A DNA stretch of 48,180 bases from positions 1-48,180 of the forward strand of contig JAPLJC010000121.1 in NCBI GenBank assembly GCA_026388765.1, given 5' to 3'. Position numbers and translations under genes: made by a program. The stretch comes from Deltaproteobacteria bacterium (GTDB lineage Bacteria; Desulfobacterota; Desulfobaccia; Desulfobaccales; 0-14-0-80-60-11). Below the pieces are notes generated by a model. The model was given only the letters and a program-made list of their open reading frames with translations, did not search any database and was not told the origin of the DNA. This document shows positions 41,900-48,180 of this stretch, in pieces (position 1 is the first letter of the stretch; each line of letters opens with the position of its first letter).

Positions 41900-44569
41900 A
41901 TGGCCGAAGAACCCCGGATACTCTATCTCATCGACATCAGTTCCTATTTTTACCGGGCCTTCCACGCCATTCGGGGACTGGCCACCTCCAAAGGTTTTCC
42001 CACCAACGCCGCCTACGGGGTGACCAAGATGCTCCTCAAGGTCATCAAGGAGCGGCAGCCCCATTACCTGGCCCTGGTCTTCGACTCCAAGGGGCCCACC
42101 CAGCGGCACCGCGACTTTCCCGCCTATAAGGCCCACCGGCCCCCCATGCCCGAAGAGCTGGTCATGCAGCTCCCTTATATCCAGAAGATCATCGACGGCT
42201 TCCGGCTGCCGGCCCTGCGGCAGGAGGGTTTCGAAGCCGACGACCTCATCTGCACCCTGGTGCATCAGGCCCGGGCCCGGGGCTTCCGGGTGGAGATCAT
42301 CACCGGCGACAAGGACCTCCTGCCCCTGGTCCAGGAGGGGGTGGACCTGTGGGACCCCATGAAGGAGGTGCGCTACGACCCGGGGGCCATTCGGGAGAAG
42401 TATGGCCTCACCCCGGAGGAGCTCGTCGAAGTGCGGGCCCTGGCCGGGGACGCCAGCGACAACATCCCCGGGGTGCCGGGGATCGGCGAAAAAACCGCCC
42501 TGAAACTAATCGCCCGCTTCCACAGCCTGGAAAACCTCCTGGCCCACCTGGACGAAGTCAAGGAAAAGGCCCTGAAGAGCCGCCTGAGCGAATATGCCGA
42601 CCAGGCTCGCCTGAGCCGCCGCCTCACCGTGCTGGAGCGCCGGGTGCCGCTCACGGTGGACCTGGAGGCCCTCCAGCCCGGCCCTCCCGACCGGGAAGGC
42701 CTACGGCGTCTGTTTGTGGAACTGGAATTCAATCAATTGGTCAAGGAATTGGGGTTCGACACCCGGCCCCCCGAAACCTGCCTGCTGGTCCGCGACCGGG
42801 AAGAGCTGGAGCGGCTGGCCGCCGAGATCCGGACCGCCGGGACCTTGAGCCTCTTTTACTTGCAGGGGGAGCAACACCCGGTCATGGCGCCCCTGGCCGG
42901 GGCCGCCCTGGCCTGGCAGGCCGGGGCGGCAGCCTATGTCCCCTTTGGCCCGGAATTGACGGCGGCGGCCTTTTGGCAGGTTCTGGGGCCCTTGTGGTCT
43001 GACCCGGCGGTGCAGAAAGTAGGGGCCGACCTGAAGGCGGCCAGCTTGATCGCCGGCCTTTCTGGCCGGGAGCCCGCCGGCCTCGCCGGCGACATCCTCC
43101 TGGCCTCCTACCTGCTGGACCCGGCCCGTTATGAGCAAAACCTGGAGAACGTCGCCCTGCATTATCTGGGGCTCAACCTGGCCGGACCCCGGGAACTGGC
43201 CGGACGCCCCCTGGGAGTGGCGGATCTGCCCCCGGATTTGGGCTGCGTCTACGGCGCTTCCCGGGCCGAGGCCGCCCTGAATCTCTGGCCGATCCTGAAG
43301 GGCGAACTGGAACAGGAGGCCCTCTGGGATCTCTATGCCCACCTGGAACTGCCCTTGCTGGCCGTCCTGGCTCGGATGGAGGCCCGGGGCATCCGTCTGG
43401 ACCAGGATTTTCTCCGCCGCTTCGGCCAGGACCTGGAAGAGGCCCTGCACCGCCTGGAAGGGGAGATATATCACCTGGCCGGAGAAGAGTTCCTCATCAA
43501 TTCGCCGCAGCAATTAGGGCGGATTCTCTTCGAAAAACTTAACCTTACTCCCCAGAAGAAGACCAAAGGCAAGGCCCTGTCCACCGACGTCGAAGTGCTC
43601 CAGAACCTGGCCGCCGCCCACCCGCTGCCGGCCAAGATCCTGGAATACCGCACCATGGGCAAACTCAAGTCCACATACGTAGACGCCCTCCTGAAGCTGG
43701 TTAACCCCGCCACCGGCTGCATCCACACCACCTTCCTGCAGTCGGTGGCCGCCACCGGGCGTCTCTCCAGCCGGGACCCCAATCTGCAAAACATCCCGGT
43801 GCGGGGGGACCTGGGGGGGCAGGTGCGCCAGGCCTTTATTCCGGCCCCCGGCCACGTCTTTCTGGGAGCGGATTACTCCCAGATGGAGCTCCGGATCCTG
43901 GCCCACTTTTCCGAAGACCCGGTGCTCCTCAAGGCCTTTCGGGAGGATATCGACATCCACCGGCAGACCGCGGCGGAGGTCTTCGACATTCATCCGGAGC
44001 TGGTGACCTCCGAGATGCGGCGCCAGGCCAAGGTGGTCAACTTCGGCGTCATCTACGGCATCAGCGCCTTCGGCCTGGCCAAACAGATGGGGGTTCCCAA
44101 CCGGGTGGCCAGCGACTTCATCCAACGCTATTTCGCCCGCCATACCCGGGTCAAGGCGTATCTGGACGAAACCCTGAAGACGGCCCAGGAGCATGGCTGG
44201 GTCACCACCTTGCTGGGGCGGCGGCGGCGCACTCCCAACTTAAAGAGCCCGAACCGCATCCTGCGCCAGGAGGCGGAGCGCGCCGCCATCAACACCCCCC
44301 TCCAGGGTACCGCGGCGGACATCATCAAAAAGGCCATGCTGGAGGTGGAGACCGCCTTAACGGCCGCGGGCCTGGCCGCTAAAATGCTGCTGCAGATCCA
44401 TGATGAACTTCTCTTCGAGGTGCCGGAGCCGGAACTGGCAGCCACCGCAAAAGTGGTCCGCCGGATCATGCAGGGGGTGGTCACCTTGAAGGTGCCCCTG
44501 GCCGTGGACCTGCGGGTCGGCAAAAACTGGGGGGAAATGTCTCCTTTTCAAAAACAGGCAGATGATTAA
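41900..44569 (+). CDS. polA: DNA polymerase I with degenerate proofreading domain
   Basis: 889 residues from ATG 41900 (GGAGG six bases before; the track start 16 codons earlier has no site). The N-terminal 5'-3' exonuclease (about 1-290) has EGFEADDLI, GDKDLLPLV and GDASDNIPGVPGIGEKTA. The polymerase domain (about 500-889) carries motif A (GADYSQMELRILAHFS), motif B (RRQAKVVNFGVIYGISAFGLA) and motif C (QIHDELLFEV). The intervening 3'-5' exonuclease fold (about 305-480) keeps the KVGADLKAA and LASYLLDP framework. The first catalytic DxE site reads TLSLFYLQ, and the later catalytic Asp positions are also changed, so proofreading is probably lost, as in Taq and Bst. It functions in repair and Okazaki-fragment processing. 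Confidence 0.95.
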   Translation: MAEEPRILYLIDISSYFYRAFHAIRGLATSKGFPTNAAYGVTKMLLKVIKERQPHYLALVFDSKGPTQRHRDFPAYKAHRPPMPEELVMQLPYIQKIIDGFRLPALRQEGFEADDLICTLVHQARARGFRVEIITGDKDLLPLVQEGVDLWDPMKEVRYDPGAIREKYGLTPEELVEVRALAGDASDNIPGVPGIGEKTALKLIARFHSLENLLAHLDEVKEKALKSRLSEYADQARLSRRLTVLERRVPLTVDLEALQPGPPDREGLRRLFVELEFNQLVKELGFDTRPPETCLLVRDREELERLAAEIRTAGTLSLFYLQGEQHPVMAPLAGAALAWQAGAAAYVPFGPELTAAAFWQVLGPLWSDPAVQKVGADLKAASLIAGLSGREPAGLAGDILLASYLLDPARYEQNLENVALHYLGLNLAGPRELAGRPLGVADLPPDLGCVYGASRAEAALNLWPILKGELEQEALWDLYAHLELPLLAVLARMEARGIRLDQDFLRRFGQDLEEALHRLEGEIYHLAGEEFLINSPQQLGRILFEKLNLTPQKKTKGKALSTDVEVLQNLAAAHPLPAKILEYRTMGKLKSTYVDALLKLVNPATGCIHTTFLQSVAATGRLSSRDPNLQNIPVRGDLGGQVRQAFIPAPGHVFLGADYSQMELRILAHFSEDPVLLKAFREDIDIHRQTAAEVFDIHPELVTSEMRRQAKVVNFGVIYGISAFGLAKQMGVPNRVASDFIQRYFARHTRVKAYLDETLKTAQEHGWVTTLLGRRRRTPNLKSPNRILRQEAERAAINTPLQGTAADIIKKAMLEVETALTAAGLAAKMLLQIHDELLFEVPEPELAATAKVVRRIMQGVVTLKVPLAVDLRVGKNWGEMSPFQKQADD

Positions 44570-44650
44570 CTTTATTATAAATACCAATATGTTATGCTTA
44601 TTAACCCCATCGCGGTAAGAAAATAAATTCATCAGTGGTGCATATTTCCC

Positions 44651-44782
44651 TTGATATTTTTGCCATCATACTTATATTTAACTGAAATCAAGGAGTTATG
44701 TGCGCCGGGAAGGGCTGGCCGAAAAAAAAGTTCTCCCGAGGCCATAATTTTTCTTGATATTTTCGGCCCGCTGTTATTAAAT
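44651..44782 (+). promoter_or_regulatory. Two tandem promoters upstream of the lipoprotein pair
   Basis: P1: TTGATA (44651-44656), 16-bp spacer, TATATT (44673-44678). P2: TTGATA (44754-44759), 17-bp spacer, TTAAAT (44777-44782). Both share a CTTGATATTTT core and read toward the lipoprotein gene at 44832. P1 would yield a leader of about 145 bases. Confidence 0.5.
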
Positions 44783-44831
44783 GGGCGCATCTTTAACCTT
44801 TAACCATCTCTTTGAGAAGGGGGGATAGATG

Positions 44832-45122
44832 ATGAGGAAAGCTTTGGTAAGGAAGGGTTTTGCTTTGGCCATCATCATGGCGTTTGTTGTCGTCATGGTG
44901 GGAGGCTGCTGCGACGCCTGCAAGAAAGACGTAGACCAGGCCAAGATGTACGCCGATCAGGCGGCGGCCTCGGCTGCGAAGGCAGACACCGCGGCACGGA
45001 ACGCCGAAATGGCGGCGGCAGACGCGAAAGCTTCAGCTGACAAGGCTGAGGCAGCGGCTGATCGGGCTGAGGCTGCAGCTGCAAAGGCTGAGGCCTGCCT
45101 GATGAAGAAGATGCGGAAGTAG
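44832..45122 (+). CDS. Lpp-like alanine-zipper lipoprotein A
   Basis: 96 residues from ATG 44832 (six bases after GGGGGA; the ATG at 44829 is the alternative). Lipoprotein signal with a GGC lipobox (Cys near 26). The mature peptide is a near-perfect heptad array of Ala with charged residues (AAASAAKADTAARNAEMAAADAKASADK), a single long coiled coil as in Lpp/OprI. It ends in MKKMRK; a terminal Arg-Lys is the site by which Braun's lipoprotein is linked to peptidoglycan. An L,D-transpeptidase lies 0.8 kb downstream on the opposite strand. Trimeric outer-membrane anchoring is expected. Confidence 0.75.
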   Translation: MRKALVRKGFALAIIMAFVVVMVGGCCDACKKDVDQAKMYADQAAASAAKADTAARNAEMAAADAKASADKAEAAADRAEAAAAKAEACLMKKMRK

Positions 45123-45180
45123 CACCAAGGGTTGATCAGCTAATGGAGAGTGAAAAATTCTCTCCGAAAGGGGGTAATCG

Positions 45181-45537
45181 ATGAGGAAGGCAATGAGAAA
45201 AGGCTATGCCTTGGCTCTCCTCGCGGTCTTTGCCCTGGTGCTGGGAGGTGCTGGCTGCTGCCAAAAGTACTATGATCAGTGCAAGATGTACATGGAGCAA
45301 GCTAAGGCTTCTGCAGATCGGGCAGCCGCGTCGGTAGTAAAGGCTGAAGCGGCCGCACTGGATGCCAAAGTCCCAGTGCCTCGCGCTTCCGCCGCAGCCA
45401 ACAAGGCTGAAGCGGCCGCCGCTAGGGCCGAAGACGCGGCAGAAAAGTGCTGTGCCAAGGTTGGAACGATGAAGGCTCACAAAGGCAAAAAGGCCAAAAG
45501 GGCCAAGAAAGCCAAAAAAGCCAAAAAAGCAAGTTAA
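45181..45537 (+). CDS. Lpp-like alanine-zipper lipoprotein B with basic tail
   Basis: 118 residues, a paralogue of lipoprotein A. Signal with a GAGC lipobox, then an Ala/Lys/Glu heptad coil (MEQAKASADRAAASVVKAEAAALDAK), a short PVPRAS break and a second coil. A CC pair precedes a strongly basic tail (KGKKAKRAKKAKKAKKAS). GAAAGGGGG lies upstream of the ATG and the gene is probably co-transcribed with A. The tail could bind peptidoglycan or other anionic polymer; there is no terminal RK, so Lpp-like covalent linkage is less likely than for A. Confidence 0.72.
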   Translation: MRKAMRKGYALALLAVFALVLGGAGCCQKYYDQCKMYMEQAKASADRAAASVVKAEAAALDAKVPVPRASAAANKAEAAAARAEDAAEKCCAKVGTMKAHKGKKAKRAKKAKKAKKAS

Positions 45538-45577
45538 TTTATCCAGTAGTCATTTAGGGTTTAAACCCTGGTTTTAA

Positions 45578-45864
45578 GAAGAGGGTGTGGATTGGGCCTC
45601 GAGCCCACCACACCTTCTGTCTTTTCGGGGCTGTCGCAACCAGCGACGTCCCCCGGGATTGCCCCCTCTTACTCCCGAGGGTCCCGGATAACTCGGGAGA
45701 TTATCTCCCGCCGGCGACCGCCCCCTTACCCCGCCCTCTTCAAGCTTCCGCCTGCAACTGTCCGCTTAAGCTATGGTGGCCGGGACTGCCTTAACCTTGC
45801 CCGGCTGCGCCAACCCCCGGCCTTTGCTAACCGCTAATAACTGAGGACTGGTAGCCTTTTTTTC
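45578..45864 (+). ncRNA. Candidate structured RNA element of unknown class
   Basis: Between the lipoprotein gene and the convergent L,D-transpeptidase. Base pairing visible by eye: a closing stem GAAGAGGG (45578-45585) with CCCTCTTC (45734-45741); hairpin GGTGTGG/CCACACC (45584-45614) with an inner TGGGC/GCCCA; hairpin GTCGC/GCGAC (45633-45647); hairpin CTCCCGAG/CTCGGGAG (45672-45699), which competes with GGGAGA/TCTCCC (45695-45709); stem GGCCGGG/CCCGGCC (45778-45822). A GCTAACC/GGTAGC stem then leads to TTTTTTT at 45857-45863, a possible plus-strand terminator. ORFs on both strands here are low-information. I do not recognise tmRNA, RNase P, 6S or SRP RNA. It might instead be several REP units. 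Confidence 0.35.
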
Positions 45865-45892
45865 AGGAGCGCCTGCTTACGCCGGAATCACC

Positions 45893-45923
45893 AAAAAAAA
45901 AGGGGCGGTTCATTAACCACCCC
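45893..45923 (-). terminator. Rho-independent terminator of the mtnA-ldt operon
   Basis: On the minus strand GGGGTGGTT-AATG-AACCGCCCC followed by nine T residues, 27 bases past the L,D-transpeptidase stop. Confidence 0.88.
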
Positions 45924-45949
45924 TGGGGCATTCGGCTCTTAAGCCAGGC

Positions 45950-46894
45950 TCAATAGCTCTGCTGGCTCAGGCTCAGACCCCCGCCGTCCCCCGCCCCCCG
46001 GCTGATATCCATGGGCATGCCGGTCTGCTCTTCCACCACCTGCAGCACCTTGCGCATATCCACCTGACCCGTCAGGCCCTTCTGTTCGATCAGGCTCATC
46101 ACGTGCAGCAGCATGGAGCGGATCTTGAAATAGACGTCGTCGTGCACCGACAGGAAGACGCGGCCATTTTGGAAGCCGATCTTGGCCGGCTCATAGATAT
46201 ACTCGACCTTGGTCCCCATGGGCACCATGGCGAAGAGCTTTTTGATGTCTTCGGGATAGAGGCGCGTGCAGCCGTGGCTCACCAGGCGGCCCACCGCCCA
46301 CGGCAGATTGCAGCCGTGAATCCCGTAGTCGCCCCAGTTCAGCCCCAGTTTAAAGGCCCCCATGGGGTTATCCGGCCCGGCGGGCATCACTGCCATTTCG
46401 TACTTTTTCTGCAATTGCTTGGGGATATGCCAGTCCGGATTCACCTTCTTTTGATTCACGGAAAATTTGCCGGTGGGGGTTTTGTAGTCCAGGACCCCCA
46501 TGCCGATGGGATAGGTATAGACCTGGGTGCCGTTATTGACGAAATAATAGAGCCGCATCTCCCCGGTGTTGACCACGATCTGGGCGTCGCGACCGGTGGG
46601 GACGATCCACCTGGTGGGGATGAGGATATTGGTGTTCGGCGGCGGCAGCCACGGGTCCCATTGGCGATACATGGCGCCGATTTCCGTCCAGCCCAGGTCA
46701 TAGTGCCGGGCCACGTCCAGAAGATCCTCACCCTTTTTGGTCATATGGTGCTGCGGCGCGCCGATCACGGTCACAGCCTGGGGGTCGAGGCCGCTGGCGG
46801 TGGCAGGCAGCCGGATGTTGAAAGGTCCGCCGGCCCAGGCCGGGAGCGCCACGCTGAGGACTAGGAGAATCGTCAGGAACGACAATTTACGCAT
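45950..46894 (-). CDS. L,D-transpeptidase (YkuD/ErfK type) with LysM-like domain
   Basis: 314 residues. Signal peptide with cleavage after PAWA (about 21), a LysM-like region (about 48-95, HMTKKGEDLLDVARHYDLG...PNTNILIP) and the YkuD catalytic domain (about 103-230). The signature IHGCNLPWAVGRLVSHGCTRL contains H193, H207 and the nucleophile C209. The C-terminal about 80 residues are less conserved. It is periplasmic and either forms 3-3 peptidoglycan cross-links or attaches lipoproteins to diaminopimelate, as ErfK/YbiS do for Lpp. Its ATG is 3 bases after the mtnA stop, with AGGAG inside the mtnA end, so it is translationally coupled. The nearby Lpp-like genes make a lipoprotein-anchoring role attractive. 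Confidence 0.9.
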   Translation of the reverse strand: MRKLSFLTILLVLSVALPAWAGGPFNIRLPATASGLDPQAVTVIGAPQHHMTKKGEDLLDVARHYDLGWTEIGAMYRQWDPWLPPPNTNILIPTRWIVPTGRDAQIVVNTGEMRLYYFVNNGTQVYTYPIGMGVLDYKTPTGKFSVNQKKVNPDWHIPKQLQKKYEMAVMPAGPDNPMGAFKLGLNWGDYGIHGCNLPWAVGRLVSHGCTRLYPEDIKKLFAMVPMGTKVEYIYEPAKIGFQNGRVFLSVHDDVYFKIRSMLLHVMSLIEQKGLTGQVDMRKVLQVVEEQTGMPMDISRGAGDGGGLSLSQQSY

Positions 46895-46897
46895 AAT

Positions 46898-47947
46898 TTA
46901 CTCCTGAGGCGACCGAAACGGTTTCAGGCTGGAAATATAGGGCGGCTTCAACACCCCCTTTTCCGTTATTATACCGGAAATTAGTTCGTTGGGGGTAACG
47001 TCAAAGGCCAGGTTCAGGGCCTGCGCTCCGGCCGGGGCCACCGGCTCACCCCTCAGGTGGGTGACTTCATCCCCGGAACGTTCCTCCACCGGGATCTGGC
47101 TGCCGTCATGAATGGCAAAATCGACGGTGGACAGCGGCGCCGCTACGTAGAACGGGATGCCGTGGTGATAGGCCAGGACCGCCACACTGTAAGTGCCGAT
47201 CTTGTTGGCGGTGTCGCCGTTGGCGGCGATGCGGTCCGCCCCGAGGATCACCAGGCTCACCCGGCCCTGGTGCATTAGAGTGGCGGCCGCCCCATCCGGG
47301 ATCAAGGTATAGGGGATGCCCAATTTCCCCAATTCCCAGGTGGTGAGGCGCGCCCCCTGGAGCAGTGGCCGGGTCTCGTCCACCCACACGGTAAAGCGCT
47401 TGCCGGCCTCCCAGGCGGCCCGCAAAACCCCCAGGGCGGTGCCGTAGGCCCCGGTGGCCAGGGCCCCGGTGTTGCAGTGGGTCAGGACCTGCATGCCTTC
47501 CTTGATGACCACCTGGCCGGCCTGGCCCATACGCCGGTTGGTGGTCTCGTCTTCCTTCAACATGGCCTGGGCTTCGATCACCAGGTAATCCTTGAGGGCC
47601 GGCACCGGCTCATCGGCATGAGCCTGGACCAGGAGCTGGACCCGGTCCAGGGCCCAGAAGAGATTTATCGCGGTGGGCCGGGCTGCGGCGATTTCCCGGC
47701 AGATATCCAAAAACCGCCTTTGAAACTCGCGAGGATCATCGGTGTTGATCTCCAACGCCCCCAGGGCGGCGCCCATGGCCGCGGCCACCCCGATGGCCGG
47801 CGCCCCCCGGATGGCCAGGGTCTTGATGGCCTCAATCACTTCGTGATAATCCCGGATCTCCAGATAGATCTCTTCCTGGGGCAGCTTACGCTGATCCAGC
47901 AGTTTGATCTTATCGATGTCCCAGCAAATGCTGCAGTAAGGAATCAT
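46898..47947 (-). CDS. mtnA: Methylthioribose-1-phosphate isomerase
   Basis: 349 residues. Converts 5-methylthioribose-1-phosphate to methylthioribulose-1-phosphate in methionine salvage; cytoplasmic. Signatures are IRGAPAIGVAAAMG (near 45-58), THCNTGALATGAYGTALG (near 155-172, with the catalytic Cys), VDETRPLLQGARLTTWEL (near 188-205) and GADRIAANGDTANKIGTY (near 235-252, with the catalytic Asp). GGAG precedes the ATG. It is related to eIF2B-alpha-like proteins, but length and the GAPAIG/CNTGALAT motifs are specific for MtnA. No other salvage genes are in the window. Confidence 0.95.
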   Translation of the reverse strand: MIPYCSICWDIDKIKLLDQRKLPQEEIYLEIRDYHEVIEAIKTLAIRGAPAIGVAAAMGAALGALEINTDDPREFQRRFLDICREIAAARPTAINLFWALDRVQLLVQAHADEPVPALKDYLVIEAQAMLKEDETTNRRMGQAGQVVIKEGMQVLTHCNTGALATGAYGTALGVLRAAWEAGKRFTVWVDETRPLLQGARLTTWELGKLGIPYTLIPDGAAATLMHQGRVSLVILGADRIAANGDTANKIGTYSVAVLAYHHGIPFYVAAPLSTVDFAIHDGSQIPVEERSGDEVTHLRGEPVAPAGAQALNLAFDVTPNELISGIITEKGVLKPPYISSLKPFRSPQE

Positions 47948-48004
47948 TTTGAACTCCAGTTTTCAGTTTTCGGTTTCAGGTCCTTCCTCCCATCGCCTGG
48001 TAGC

Positions 48005-48030
48005 GCAGGCTTCCAGCCTGTTAGTTTTTT
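48005..48030. repeat. REP-like GCAGGCT hairpin next to the IS end
   Basis: GCAGGCT-TCC-AGCCTG preceded by GTAGC and followed by TTAGTTTTTTTT. It is related to 33547-33562. It lies about 40 bases from the transposase stop, so it is at or very near the boundary of the insertion sequence. Confidence 0.65.
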
Positions 48031-48062
48031 TTGCAGTAGAAATGTAGCGACTGTCTTTTCTG

Positions 48063-48180
48063 TCAAGCTGCCAGATGCAGCTGAGGGTTCCAGTAAGTAC
48101 GATTTTTGAGCATGGCATTAAGTATCACCAGGAGTTTGCGCATACAGGCGGTGAGGGCCACCTTAGGCGGTTTACCTGCC
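48063..48180 (-). CDS. IS110-family transposase, C-terminal end (runs off the window)
   Basis: Not in the ORF track. On the minus strand from the window edge the frame reads AGKPPKVALTACMRKLLVIL, continues with NAMLKNRTYWNPQLHLAA and stops at TGA (48063-48065). The GK(P)xKVALxACMRKLLxxLNAMLK pattern is the C-terminus of the Transposase_20 domain of IS110/IS1111 DEDD recombinases, which carries their Ser active-site region. The N-terminal DEDD domain lies outside. These elements usually lack conventional terminal inverted repeats, and the family encodes a guide (bridge) RNA at one end, which would also lie outside or in the last bases here. Confidence 0.85.
   Translation of the reverse strand, partial: AGKPPKVALTACMRKLLVILNAMLKNRTYWNPQLHLAA
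48063..48180. mobile_element. IS110-family insertion sequence, partial
   Basis: Only the transposase C-terminus and up to about 40-60 terminal bases are in the window. The left boundary is probably between the REP hairpin (48005-48030) and 48062; exact ends cannot be set without the other half. Confidence 0.7.

Noticed and set aside
44695-44760. 19-codon ORF (ATG after AAGGAG) between the two lipoprotein promoters
   Set aside because: SD-to-ATG spacing is only two bases and the peptide has no recognisable leader function.
45585-45837. Plus-strand ORFs of 69 and 81 aa in the structured gap
   Set aside because: No SD, no domain-like features, strongly biased composition that mirrors the hairpins.

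Overview
The window is GC-rich Gram-negative DNA. Signal peptides, lipoboxes, outer-membrane beta-barrels, an L,D-transpeptidase and Lpp-like lipoproteins imply a diderm envelope. A siroheme-type dehydrogenase / CcsA-HemX / hemA cluster, HrcA-CIRCE heat-shock control, DUF2333 and AMMECR1 proteins and abundant REP-like hairpins fit a Desulfobacterota-like anaerobe (for example the Desulfobacca/Syntrophobacter area). That placement is inference; no rRNA or marker alignment was possible.

Layout. 1-6.6 kb: an amidohydrolase, a small low-GC islet flanked by perfect inverted repeats, an exported protein, nadB, a REC-GGDEF response regulator and a CBS-ACT protein. 6.8-10.2 kb (minus): a secreted kelch protein, a DUF2333 membrane protein and an AMMECR1 protein. 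10.2-16.1 kb (plus): a tetrapyrrole operon (precorrin-2 dehydrogenase, CcsA/HemX, hemA) behind a sigma-54-like site, a zinc-ribbon protein and mnmG. 16.1-17.0 kb: a low-GC two-gene islet of unknown function. 17.2-19.5 kb (minus): six tiny exported proteins, including a tandem paralogous pair and two with lysine-rich tails, then tRNA-Met. 19.7-23.4 kb (minus): gph, a self-processing P1 peptidase and an LpoA-like lipoprotein. 24-26.2 kb (minus): a TPR/beta-barrel protein and a FecR-domain protein. 26.7-33.4 kb: hrcA-grpE-dnaK under CIRCE, with a duplicated dnaK 3' tail and terminator lying on the far side of a delta-60-repeat secreted protein. 33.6-36.7 kb (minus): higBA, an MFS exporter, a small membrane protein and phoU. 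36.9-41.6 kb (plus): a second TPR/beta-barrel + FecR pair followed by a VWA/M23-like protein. 41.9-44.6 kb: polA with a degenerate proofreading domain. 44.8-48.2 kb: two alanine-zipper lipoproteins, a highly structured intergenic element (candidate ncRNA), an L,D-transpeptidase coupled to mtnA, and the C-terminus of an IS110-family transposase running off the window beside a REP hairpin.

Functional links. The tetrapyrrole genes form one operon. hrcA, grpE and dnaK form a classic autoregulated chaperone operon, with no dnaJ in the window. The Lpp-like lipoproteins and the convergent L,D-transpeptidase plausibly work together in anchoring the outer membrane. The TPR-barrel/FecR pair occurs twice in the same order and is the best candidate here for an undescribed envelope system. 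Dispersed palindromes have repeatedly altered gene borders, notably the 5' ends of nadB and of the exported protein at 1.77 kb.
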